From positions 1-64,000 of the forward strand of contig JAJDCO010000083.1 of the NCBI GenBank assembly GCA_029260795.1: a stretch of 64,000 bases of DNA, given 5' to 3'. The position numbers and the translations under genes were made by a program. The stretch is from Planctomycetota bacterium. GTDB lineage: Bacteria; Planctomycetota; OFTM77. Under the pieces are notes generated by a model that was given only the letters and a program-made list of their open reading frames with translations, did not search any database and was not told the origin of the DNA. The first letter of the stretch is position 1, and every line of letters begins with the position of its first letter. Shown here in pieces: positions 49,303-60,058 of the stretch.

Positions 49303-50544
49303 TCAGGTGGGCTCGATGGCACTCGCGCGCTGCAGGGTGCTGATGAGCTCGTCGGCCAGGAGATCGGGCTCGAGGTCTTCGAAGACGCGTTCGAATCTGG
49401 ACCAGAGCTGAGAGCGCTGCTGCGGATCGAGCTTCCCGTCATTCGCCAGAGTCAGATCGCGTCGGAGTGTCTCCGGGTCGAGACGGGACAGCAGCCGAGC
49501 CGACCAGTCGCGTGCGGCGGCCGTCTGCCGCTCCGGGGAAGCGGCCAGGCGGTTCTGCAAGCTCTCAAGTCGCTGATGGAGCGCTTGCCAGTCCTCGGCG
49601 TCTCCCTTCTCCACCGCGGTCAGGAGGCACCGCGAGAGATCACTCGACTCGTCGCTCGTTCCGACGCCGAGGGCGAAGTCGTGAAGTCGCCGCACGAGCA
49701 GCAGGAGATCGCGCTCGAGACGAGGCCGAGACGCCGATCGGCTCTTCCCGCTCGAGAGGAGCTCAGCCAGCTGATTGCGCAGGTTGGATTCTTCGGGCGC
49801 GGAAACGGGAGTGAAGCTCTTGGGCGGGGGGGTGACGGAGTGCGAGAACGCGGTCTCTGCCTCGAGGGCGTCATCGAGTCCGGGATCCGTGTCGTCATCG
49901 GAGAGAAGGAAGCGAGTCTGAGGCTCGGCCGCCGAGTCTTCAGGGCTCCCCAACAACCGAGCGAGCTTGACCTCGGTCTCTTGGCGAATGCGCTCAGCCG
50001 CGTCGAGGCGTGCTTCGAGCTCCCGGACTCTCTCGAAGAGGAATCGGTTCTCGGCCCGCAGGCGCTCGGTCGGTAGGGGCGTTTCGGCATCGTTCTCTTC
50101 GGGGTGACGCGCCCGATCGAGCTTCTGACGCAGGTCTAGAATCTCGGCTTCGAGTCGAGCGGTCCGCTCGCGATCCCACTCCTTGGCGTCGATGCCGCCG
50201 GCCGGCGCAAAGACCGTCGAGTCCTCGAGGACCTCGTCGTCGGGGGTCGGGTAGATGTCGCTCTTGTCGAGCCGGAGGAAGTAGCGGTCGGCGCCCCCGA
50301 CGCAGATGCGCTCGTCGGGCTCGAGAACGGCGAGGCGAACGCGGCGGCCCCGAAGCCAAAGCCCGTTGGTGCTGCCGAGGTCTTCGACCACCAGGCGCCA
50401 GACGACGCGAGCGTGCCGGCGTGAGATCCGCGAGTCGTCGATCATCAGATCGCAGCCATCTTCGCGTCCGATGGTGAACTCGGTGAGGTCCATCTCGAGC
50501 CGGCGCTCTTCCGGGAAGGGGCCGGAGAAAAGGAGCTGAGTCAT
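49303..50544 (-). CDS. FHA-domain protein, TagH/Fha-like
   Basis: This 413-residue protein has an N-terminal FHA phosphothreonine-binding domain (about 15-95): FTIGREDGCDLMIDD, Arg27, RISRRHARV with Ser41/Arg42/His44, and DLGSTNGLWLRG. A coiled-coil follows (about 120-190). The C-terminal helical part (about 265-413: RLHDFALGV, WSARLLSRLDPETLRRDL, LWSRFERVFEDLEPDLL) resembles the C-terminal region of type VI FHA proteins such as TagH. It is convergent with the sheath-kinase operon. It would be a natural substrate or reader for the kinase at 43.5 kb; this is inferred from the family. Confidence 0.82.
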   Translation of the reverse strand: MTQLLFSGPFPEERRLEMDLTEFTIGREDGCDLMIDDSRISRRHARVVWRLVVEDLGSTNGLWLRGRRVRLAVLEPDERICVGGADRYFLRLDKSDIYPTPDDEVLEDSTVFAPAGGIDAKEWDRERTARLEAEILDLRQKLDRARHPEENDAETPLPTERLRAENRFLFERVRELEARLDAAERIRQETEVKLARLLGSPEDSAAEPQTRFLLSDDDTDPGLDDALEAETAFSHSVTPPPKSFTPVSAPEESNLRNQLAELLSSGKSRSASRPRLERDLLLLVRRLHDFALGVGTSDESSDLSRCLLTAVEKGDAEDWQALHQRLESLQNRLAASPERQTAAARDWSARLLSRLDPETLRRDLTLANDGKLDPQQRSQLWSRFERVFEDLEPDLLADELISTLQRASAIEPT

Positions 50545-50987
50545 CGCGTGTGGGCTCGTCTGGAAAGGTTGGCCGGGCCGCGCCAGGTGCGCAGAGCCGA
50601 AGGAGCCGAGGTCGGTCGACGCACGGATCGACCGGCGTCGCTCGGTCTGGATGGTCGGCCATCATAGGCGAAGGCCGGGATCCGTGGCAAACGGCAGTCG
50701 GATCATCCCGGGCCGAACCGGGGCGGATCTCAGGACAACGATGTCTCAACCGCTCAACCGCCAGACTTCCCATCCAGAACGACAATCACGGTGCGCAGCT
50801 CCGAAGTGGCAAGGGAATGAGGTCCGGCCCTGCAGCCCGCGACCGAGCGTCGAATGGCACTTCCATCGATCCTGGCGAGACCGTTGACCGGGGACGAAGG
50901 CCGCCTTCCGAGTTGGGATTCGGTGAGCGGAGCCGATGTTCGAGCTCACGGGGGAGCGGGATCGCTGCTTGGACGGTGCCTTGGTCT
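50545..50987. other. Spacer between uvrC and the FHA gene
   Basis: The 443-base gap holds the FHA-gene promoter candidate (50661-50690). Otherwise no gene or repeat is evident; the open frames are GC-driven artefacts. Confidence 0.55.
50661..50690 (-). promoter_or_regulatory. Promoter candidate of the FHA gene
   Basis: On the minus strand: TTGCCA (50685-50690, 5 of 6), 18-base spacer and TATGAT (50661-50666, 5 of 6). The leader would be about 110 bases. The FHA gene thus has its own promoter, independent of uvrC. Confidence 0.65.
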
Positions 50988-52802
50988 CTAGGCCGAGCTC
51001 TCGTCGTTCGTCAGTGCTTCGAGAATCGCGCGGGCGAGCGCGGTGGTAATTCCGGGCACGCTCGTGAGCTCCTCGATCTCGCGTTGCCGAATCCCGTCGA
51101 CGCTGCCGAACTGGTCGAGCAGCGCTCGCCGGCGCGCGGGGCCGATGCCGGGCACCTGATCGAGGGCCGAGGCCGTCAAGGCCTTCGAGCGGAGCTGGCG
51201 GTGGTAGGTGATCGCGAAGCGGTGGGCCTCGTCGCGCAGCCTCTGGAGCAGATGGAGCTCGGCTGCGCCTTCGGGAAAACGCTCGGGCGTCGAGCGACTG
51301 GGCGTGAAGAACCGCTCCTCGGTGTCGCGTCGGGCGCGCGCCTTGGCGATCGAGCGGAGGTCGACGTCGTCGATCCCCAGGTCGGCGAAGACCTCGGCGG
51401 CCGCGTTCACGTGCCCCAAGCCGCCGTCGATCAGCATCAGGTCGGGCCGCACCTCGTCGTCGGCCAAGCGTCGACGCAGCACCTCCTGAATCGAGCCGTA
51501 GTCGTCGATGCCTTCGATGGATCGGATCTTGTACTTGCGATAGCTCTTCTTGTCGGGCTGCCCGTGTCGGAACACGACGCGCGAGCCCACGCTGAGCTGC
51601 CCTTGAAGATTCGAGATGTCGTAGCACTCGATCACCTCGGGGAATCTCTGGAGCTGCAATCGCTGCTGGATCGCGATCAGGAGATTGGTCTTTCGCTCCC
51701 CGTCCTTCATGCGAAAGCGGAACGACTCTTGGGCATTGACGTGGGCCATCTCGACCAGCCGCCGCTTCTCGCCGCGTTGAGGAACGGCCACGCTCAGCGC
51801 GGCGCCGCGCTCGTCGCGCAGGATCTCCTCGAGGAGCGGGCGATCGTCGAGCTCGCTGGGAAGCAGGATCTCGTCCGGCAGGTAGGCCCCGGAGGTGTAG
51901 TACCGCATCAGGAACTGGGTGAGGAGCTCCTCGTCGGGGAGGCCGCTCTCGAACGAGTAGCCCTGTGAGTTCACGAGCTTGCCGTCTCGGACGAACAGCA
52001 GCTTGATCTCGAGGAATCCGGCTTCCCGGTGCCACCCGACGACATCTCTGTCGACTCGTCGGTGCGACTCGACGTCTTGACGCTCTCGGGTCTTGCGCAG
52101 CGCACCGAGCTGATCGCGGAGGCGAGCGGCCCGCTCGAAATTCAGCTTGCCTGCTTCGGCCTTCATCTCGGCTTCGAGACGAGCGATCACCTCCTCGCGT
52201 TCGCCTTTGATGACCTTGACGGCCGTGTCGATCATCTCCGAGTACTCGGCCTCCGAGACGTAGTCGACGCAGGGCGCGCAGCAGCGTCCGATCTCGTACT
52301 TGAGGCAGGGTCGCGAGCGATTGTTAAAGATGCTGTCCTTGCAGTCGCGCAACGGCACGATGCCCTGGATGAAGCGCAGCGTGTGTCGGAGCCCACCGGC
52401 GGAATGGAAGGGGCCGAGGTAGGTGGCGTCGTCCTTGCGCACGCGTCGTACGAGCTCGATACGTGGGAAAGCCTTCTTCCGGTCGATGCGGACGTTGAGG
52501 AACTGCTTATCGTCGCGGAGCTGGATGTTGTAGCGCGGCTTGTGCTTCTTGATCAGCGTGTTCTCGAGGAGCATCGCCTCCTTCTCGTTGTGAGTCACGA
52601 TGCAGCGGACGTCTCGCAGCACGCGGCGCATGAACTGGATGAAGAGGCGATTGTCTCCCGAGCGCGTGAAGTAGTTGCGCACTCGCTGACGCAGCTCCTT
52701 GGCCTTGCCGACGTAGAGGATCTCGTCCCCGTCCCCGATCATCAGGTACACGCCTGGACTCTTGGGAAGGCGAGCGATCTTGTCTTGCAGCTCGGTGCTC
52801 AT
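50988..52802 (-). CDS. uvrC: Excinuclease ABC subunit UvrC
   Basis: This 604-residue nuclease makes both incisions in UvrABC repair. The N-terminal GIY-YIG-type domain reads SPGVYLMIGDGDEILYVGKA with RQRVRNYF. A C4-like set (CLKYEIGRCCAPCVDYV) follows, then the UVR UvrB-binding helix (IARLEAEMKAEAGKLNFERA), the RNase H-like domain (YDISNLQGQLSVGSRVVF, PDLMLIDGGLGHVNAA) and C-terminal helix-hairpin-helix repeats (LDQVPGIGPARRRALLDQFG, EIEELTSVPGITTALA). ATG at 52802, 30 bases past xerD. Confidence 0.97.
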   Translation of the reverse strand: MSTELQDKIARLPKSPGVYLMIGDGDEILYVGKAKELRQRVRNYFTRSGDNRLFIQFMRRVLRDVRCIVTHNEKEAMLLENTLIKKHKPRYNIQLRDDKQFLNVRIDRKKAFPRIELVRRVRKDDATYLGPFHSAGGLRHTLRFIQGIVPLRDCKDSIFNNRSRPCLKYEIGRCCAPCVDYVSEAEYSEMIDTAVKVIKGEREEVIARLEAEMKAEAGKLNFERAARLRDQLGALRKTRERQDVESHRRVDRDVVGWHREAGFLEIKLLFVRDGKLVNSQGYSFESGLPDEELLTQFLMRYYTSGAYLPDEILLPSELDDRPLLEEILRDERGAALSVAVPQRGEKRRLVEMAHVNAQESFRFRMKDGERKTNLLIAIQQRLQLQRFPEVIECYDISNLQGQLSVGSRVVFRHGQPDKKSYRKYKIRSIEGIDDYGSIQEVLRRRLADDEVRPDLMLIDGGLGHVNAAAEVFADLGIDDVDLRSIAKARARRDTEERFFTPSRSTPERFPEGAAELHLLQRLRDEAHRFAITYHRQLRSKALTASALDQVPGIGPARRRALLDQFGSVDGIRQREIEELTSVPGITTALARAILEALTNDESSA

Positions 52803-52832
52803 GGTCTCGGGGTCGGCGGGAGCCTCGAGGGC

Positions 52833-53720
52833 TCAACCGCGCGGATGATGCTCCTCATGGATGCGCTTCAGCCGGGCTCGATCGACGTGGGTATAGATCT
52901 GGGTCGTCGCGATGTCAGCGTGCCCGAGCATCTCCTGGACAGCGCGGAGGTCTGCCCCTCCCTCGAGGAGGTGCGTCGCGAAGGCGTGACGCAGGGTGTG
53001 CGGTGAGATCTTGCTCGAGAGGCCGGCGCGCATGGCATAGCGCTTGACGATCCGCCAGATCCCGGTGCGATCGAGCGGACGACCCGTTCGCGAGACGAAC
53101 AGCGCCCGCTCGGGCTCCACGCCCACCAGGCGCGGCCGCGTGTCCTCGAGATAGCGGTCGATCACGCCCAGCGTCAGCCCAGCGATCGGGACCAGCCGCT
53201 CCTTGCGCCCCTTGCCGTAGCAGCGGACGGTCGACGATCGGAAATCGACGTGCGCCACGTCCATGCGGACGATCTCCGAGACCCGAGCCCCCGTCGCGTA
53301 GAAAAGCTCGAGCAACGCTCGGTCACGGAGACCGAGCAGCGTCGTCGGGTCGGGAGTCCGGAGCAGGAGCTCGACTTGACGGCTCGAAGGCACGTCGGGA
53401 ATCCGCTTCCAGCCACGAGCCGTCTCGAGTGCCAGAGAGTAATCGGCAGGAATGAGGCGCTCCAAGTGCAGAAATCGGACGAAGAGACGCAGAGTCACGA
53501 GCCGCCGGGCCAGGGTGGCGGCCGCGTAGCCGGCCCGATGCTGCTCCGCCAGAAAGGCCAGAATCGGCTCGGCCCGAGTCGGCAAGGCCTCGCCCGCACC
53601 CGTTCGGATCTGGTAGCGACGGAAGTGCTCCAGATCCGTCTGGTAGGCGTCCAGCGTATGGGGAGACAGCCCGAGCTCGGCTCGGAGAGTATCGAGGAAG
53701 CTCTGGAGGGCCGCACGCAT
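52833..53720 (-). CDS. xerD: Site-specific tyrosine recombinase XerD
   Basis: This 295-residue recombinase resolves chromosome dimers at dif. The N-terminal SAM-like domain begins LGLSPHTLDAYQTDL. Catalytic residues are Arg146 (TGARVSEI), Lys170, His241 and Arg244 (HTLRHAFATH), His267 and the nucleophile Tyr276 (IYTHV). The C-terminal ending RLKRIHEEHHPRG is of XerD rather than XerC type. The gene leads uvrC on the minus strand and is divergent from the DksA-type gene. A role in integration of mobile DNA is less likely given the full XerD pattern. Confidence 0.93.
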   Translation of the reverse strand: MRAALQSFLDTLRAELGLSPHTLDAYQTDLEHFRRYQIRTGAGEALPTRAEPILAFLAEQHRAGYAAATLARRLVTLRLFVRFLHLERLIPADYSLALETARGWKRIPDVPSSRQVELLLRTPDPTTLLGLRDRALLELFYATGARVSEIVRMDVAHVDFRSSTVRCYGKGRKERLVPIAGLTLGVIDRYLEDTRPRLVGVEPERALFVSRTGRPLDRTGIWRIVKRYAMRAGLSSKISPHTLRHAFATHLLEGGADLRAVQEMLGHADIATTQIYTHVDRARLKRIHEEHHPRG

Positions 53721-53811
53721 CGGTGACAGACGTCCTCCACTTAAAAGGAGCGGGGAGCGATCGGGCTCCCCACGGCCGGCTCCGGAGCAGGAGAGGATTC
53801 CGCCGCCGCCC

Positions 53812-53841
53812 TTGACGCTCGCTCCGACCGGACGATATGGT
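53812..53841 (+). promoter_or_regulatory. Promoter candidate of the DksA/TraR-type gene
   Basis: TTGACG (53812-53817, 5 of 6), 18-base spacer and TATGGT (53836-53841, 4 of 6), about 100 bases before the ATG at 53944. Confidence 0.55.
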
Positions 53842-53943
53842 ACCGGGCTCGTACGGTTCGGTCACCTGCTTTGCCCAGGATCGGAGTGCAACCGCCTTTG
53901 TCGCCGTCCGGCGACGAAGGAGCGGCAGGGAGAAGAGAGTTCG

Positions 53944-54303
53944 ATGAGGAAAGCGGATCTCGATCGCTTCAAGAAGCTGTTGCTACAGAAGCGGGACATC
54001 CTGACGGGAAACGTCTCGCAAATGCAGGACGAGGCCCTCAAGGGGGGTGGTCAGGACGTCTCGGTCGACCACATGGCCGATTTCGGCTCGGACAACTTCG
54101 AGCAGGACTTCACGCTCGGGCTGATCGAGAACGAGCAGGAGACGATCCGGGAAATCGACGAAGCCCTCGAGCGGATCGAGCAAGGTGACTTCGGCAGCTG
54201 CGAGGTTTGCGAGTCGGCGATCCCCTTGCCCCGTCTGCGGGTGATTCCGTGGGCCAAGCTCTGTATCGAGTGCAAGCGGAAAACCGAGAGCGAGGCGGGC
54301 TGA
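53944..54303 (+). CDS. DksA/TraR-type zinc finger protein
   Basis: This 119-residue protein has the DksA coiled-coil tip (EQETIREIDEALERIEQGDFG) and a C4 zinc finger (Cys86, 89, 107, 110: SCEVCESAIPLPRLRVIPWA). DksA-type proteins bind the RNA polymerase secondary channel and help set rRNA and amino-acid-operon output with ppGpp. The N-terminal part is shorter than in E. coli DksA (151 residues), so it may be a paralogue. ATG at 53944, with dense purines upstream. Next to it, lspA follows after 36 bases. Confidence 0.88.
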   Translation: MRKADLDRFKKLLLQKRDILTGNVSQMQDEALKGGGQDVSVDHMADFGSDNFEQDFTLGLIENEQETIREIDEALERIEQGDFGSCEVCESAIPLPRLRVIPWAKLCIECKRKTESEAG

Positions 54304-54339
54304 GGTCCCTCACCGGGCCGACTCGATCGTTGCGATCCG

Positions 54340-54897
54340 ATGAGGCCCACCGGGACGAAAGCGGGAGTTTGCGTGCGACGCTTCAAGGTCTGGTTTTGGC
54401 TCATCGCCCTGAGTGGCCTCGTGCTCGATCTGTGGTCCAAGTCCGTTGCTTGGGACTTTCTCGGCTGTGACGGCGGTGGCCCCGGCGAGTACCTCGTGAT
54501 CGATGGCTTCTTCTGGCTCCGCTGCGTCGAGAACAAAGGCGGCGTCTGGGGTATCGGTCAGGACTTTACTCAAGTGCTGGTCGTCGTGCGCGCCATCCTG
54601 AGCGTCGGCATCATCATCTACATGGCCCTGCTCGATCCGGCTAGGCGCCGACTGCTCTGGGCGCTGGCGTTGGTGCTGGGCGGTGCGGTGGGCAACCTCC
54701 ACGACAGCGCCAAGTACGGGGCCGTTCGCGATTTCCTCGACTTCCTGCTTCCCGTCATCGACTATCGATGGCCCACGTTCAACATCGCTGACTCGCTCAT
54801 CTGCGTCGGCTTCGGGCTTCTGGTCATCGAGATGCTCTTCGATCGTCAGCATCACGAGACCCAGGAAGCCACGACCTCACCGGCCACTCCTCGCTGA
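54340..54897 (+). CDS. lspA: Lipoprotein signal peptidase LspA
   Basis: This 185-residue inner-membrane aspartyl protease removes signal peptides from prolipoproteins. Four membrane helices are visible. The catalytic aspartates are Asp131 (VRDFLDF) and Asp151 (FNIADSLICVG). The conserved GNLxDR motif reads GNLHDS, so the usual Arg is Ser123. ATG at 54340 lacks a good ribosome site; an in-frame GTG at 54373 has gggag five bases upstream and may be the true start. The lipoprotein-like genes in the window are its likely substrates. Confidence 0.88.
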   Translation: MRPTGTKAGVCVRRFKVWFWLIALSGLVLDLWSKSVAWDFLGCDGGGPGEYLVIDGFFWLRCVENKGGVWGIGQDFTQVLVVVRAILSVGIIIYMALLDPARRRLLWALALVLGGAVGNLHDSAKYGAVRDFLDFLLPVIDYRWPTFNIADSLICVGFGLLVIEMLFDRQHHETQEATTSPATPR

Positions 54898-54923
54898 GGC
54901 CGGGCTGCACCGGCTCGCCGACC

Positions 54924-55847
54924 ATGGACATGCTCGCCGTCGAACTCGGTCCTCTCTCTCTCGCCAATCCGATTCTCACGGCGTCGGGTACCTTTGGCGG
55001 CTCGGATGAGATGGCCGACTTCTTCGACCTCTCTCGGCTCGGGGCCATCGTGTTGAAGACGGTGACCCTTCATCCACGGCGCGGCAACCGTCCGCCCCGT
55101 GTCGCCGAGACGCCGTTCGGAATGCTCAACTCGATCGGGCTGCCCAACGGCGGGATCGATTACTTCATCGAGAACCAGCTGCCGGTGCTCCGGGAGATCC
55201 CGACCACGCGCGTCGTCAACGTCGCCGGGGACACGGTCGACCAGTTCATCGAAGGCGTGCGACGCCTCGATGCGGCGGGCGGGATGGACGCCTTCGAGCT
55301 GAACATCTCGTGTCCGAACGTCGAAGGCGGCCGGCTGCCGTTCGGCAGTGATCCCAAGGTCACCGAGGTCTTGGTGCGCGGTGTTCGGGGAGTCACCGAT
55401 CTCCCGCTCATCGTGAAGCTGTCACCGAACGTGACCGATGTCGTCGTCATTGCGCAGGCCGCGGCAGCCGGCGGCGCTGACGTCCTCTCCTTGATCAATA
55501 CCTTGCTGGGCATGGCGATCGACCCACGGACGAAGCGACCGAAGCTCGGGTCCAACTTCGGTGGTCTTTCGGGGCCCGCCATCAAGCCGGTGGCCGTCAA
55601 GATGGTCTGGGAGGTCTCTCGAAGCGTTGATCTGCCGGTGATCGGGATCGGCGGCATTCGAGACGTCGACGACGTGATCGAGTTCCTCTTGGCCGGTGCT
55701 TCGGCGGTACAGGTCGGCACGGCGAACTATCTCGAGCCCACCGTGATTCCGCGTTTGCTGGACGAGCTCCCGCCTCGATTGGAGGAGCTGGGGGTGTCGC
55801 AGGTGACCGATCTCATCGGGGCGGTTCGGCCGTTCGAAGAGATCTGA
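54924..55847 (+). CDS. pyrD: Dihydroorotate dehydrogenase, class 1B type
   Basis: This 307-residue FMN enzyme oxidises dihydroorotate in pyrimidine synthesis. Typical motifs: NPILTASGTFG, Lys45, NSIGLPNGGIDYFIE, FELNISCPNVEGG with the active-site Cys130 (class 1 proteins use Cys), and VIGIGGIRDVDDVIEFLLAGASAVQVGTA. Class 1B enzymes pair with PyrK; no pyrK is next to it. It follows lspA by 26 bases and may be co-transcribed with lspA and the DksA-type gene. Confidence 0.94.
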   Translation: MDMLAVELGPLSLANPILTASGTFGGSDEMADFFDLSRLGAIVLKTVTLHPRRGNRPPRVAETPFGMLNSIGLPNGGIDYFIENQLPVLREIPTTRVVNVAGDTVDQFIEGVRRLDAAGGMDAFELNISCPNVEGGRLPFGSDPKVTEVLVRGVRGVTDLPLIVKLSPNVTDVVVIAQAAAAGGADVLSLINTLLGMAIDPRTKRPKLGSNFGGLSGPAIKPVAVKMVWEVSRSVDLPVIGIGGIRDVDDVIEFLLAGASAVQVGTANYLEPTVIPRLLDELPPRLEELGVSQVTDLIGAVRPFEEI

Positions 55848-55919
55848 AGGCGGAGCGCCGGGAACGCCGAGAATCTAGTGGATCGCTCGGAATTCCCTAC
55901 CGGTAAGAGATTTCCCGCT

Positions 55920-55947
55920 TTGGCTGCGGTCCTTCGCCCGTTATAAA
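55920..55947 (+). promoter_or_regulatory. Promoter candidate of the response-regulator gene
   Basis: TTGGCT (55920-55925, 4 of 6), 16-base spacer and TATAAA (55942-55947, 5 of 6), in an AT-richer stretch about 50 bases before the ATG at 55999. Confidence 0.6.
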
Positions 55948-55998
55948 ACGAAGCGATTACGTGCTCCCTCAGACCCGGTGCCCGGCCCGTCAAAGCCC

Positions 55999-56844
55999 AT
56001 GAAGTGGCAGCAGATTGACATCTCGACCATTCGGCGAGCCATTCGCCTCTACCTTGAGGTCGCCTACGAGGGCGCTCGCTCGTCGAAGCAGCTTCTCAAA
56101 CCTTATGAGGCGGTCGAGTCGGTCCAGCAGCTCCTCGAGGACTTCTTCCTCGACGAGAAGCGCGAAGAGCTCGGGCGAACGATGAGTCGCTACAGCCTTC
56201 GCCTCGGCAACCCGAGCTATCCGAACATGAAGCTCGTCCTGCACGAATACCTGGTGCGGGGCGAGTTTTTTTTTAGCGTCGACACGCACGATCAGATCGA
56301 GGTCAAGCCCAGCTACCCCGACTACGACGCTTGGATCAAGCTCAAGCAGTACAACGCCGACCTCAAGGAATCCATCGAGAACCGATGGGAGGAGGAGGGT
56401 GTTCCCACACTGCGAGAGCTCCGTTGTGTCGTCCGCGAGGAAGAAGCGCGCTCGGTGCGCGACCGCGAGCCGGCGCTGGATCGGACGGTTTTGGTGGTTG
56501 ACGACGAAAAAGAGATCATCGACGCCATCGAGGTGCTGCTGAGCTCGCGGGGATTTCACGTCGTGCGGGCGGCCAATGGTCAAGAAGCCATCGAGATCGC
56601 TCAACAGATCCATCCCGATCTGATCCTGATGGACTATCAGATGCCCCTTCTCAACGGCATCGAAGCCTGCGCGACCCTCAAGGACAGCTCGGAGACCCGG
56701 GATATCCCGGTCCTCCTCGCCACCGCCTGCAGCGAGCGGATCGAGAAGATCGGACGAGCCGATGGCTTCCTGGTCAAGCCCTACGAGTCCGAGACCCTCA
56801 TCCACTTCGTTCACCATCACCTCAACGGCCAGCGCGCGAGCTGA
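55999..56844 (+). CDS. Response regulator with novel N-terminal domain
   Basis: This 281-residue protein has a C-terminal receiver domain (about 163-280): Asp168/169 (VLVVDDEKEI), phospho-acceptor Asp212 (LILMDYQMPLLNG), and Lys in GFLVKPYES. The N-terminal 150 residues (WQQIDISTIRRAIRLYLEVA, YEAVESVQQLLEDFFLDEK, PSYPNMKLVLHEYLVRGEFF) form a domain I do not recognise, with a highly charged helix and no DNA-binding motif. It is therefore probably a protein-interaction output. ATG at 55999 has no strong ribosome site; a GTG at 55978 would add seven residues. No histidine kinase neighbours. Confidence 0.8.
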   Translation: MKWQQIDISTIRRAIRLYLEVAYEGARSSKQLLKPYEAVESVQQLLEDFFLDEKREELGRTMSRYSLRLGNPSYPNMKLVLHEYLVRGEFFFSVDTHDQIEVKPSYPDYDAWIKLKQYNADLKESIENRWEEEGVPTLRELRCVVREEEARSVRDREPALDRTVLVVDDEKEIIDAIEVLLSSRGFHVVRAANGQEAIEIAQQIHPDLILMDYQMPLLNGIEACATLKDSSETRDIPVLLATACSERIEKIGRADGFLVKPYESETLIHFVHHHLNGQRAS

Positions 56845-57150
56845 GTGCTCGAAGGCTTCAGCGACCGCGTCCGGGCGACGAAAAAGGAGGACGGGAGAGC
56901 CTCGAGGTCGCAACGGCGTTGCTGCAAGCGGGCGAAGGGCTCTGGGAAGGACGGTCGGGCCGGCTCCGGCGCTCGGGATCCCGAGCACCAGACGGCTCTC
57001 TCGGCTTCCCGGACACCTGCAGCGGTGAAAGCCGACGCAGCAGGGCATATAATGAGCGATTCGAACGAGTCGAGCCCGCGGCGAGGTGCGAGAGTCCGAG
57101 CGCTGAACAGTTCCGGGGCGGTGAGCTTCCTCAGGCAGGAATGAGACGCG
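56845..57150. other. Response regulator to secA spacer
   Basis: No gene in this 306-base gap. It carries the secA promoter candidate at 57025-57053. The remainder is GC-rich with no repeat or hairpin of note. Confidence 0.55.
57025..57053 (+). promoter_or_regulatory. secA promoter candidate
   Basis: GTGAAA (57025-57030, 4 of 6), 17-base spacer and a perfect TATAAT (57048-57053). It lies about 90 bases before the secA ATG. Confidence 0.65.
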
Positions 57151-59865
<2,715 letters not shown>

Positions 59866-60058
59866 CCTATCGCGTGCCAAGCTGCTCCGTGCCCTCTGTG
59901 ATCTTCGTGGTCGAGAATCGAACCGCGGAGGGCCGTCCCCGCGAGCTGAAGTGACCGCGCACAATTCAGTTGCGACCGCAGAGCGTTTCCAATAACGTAC
60001 TCGGCTCGACAGCGCTTGGGATCGTTCGACCACCCCTGCTCCGGAGAGCCACGAGCCG

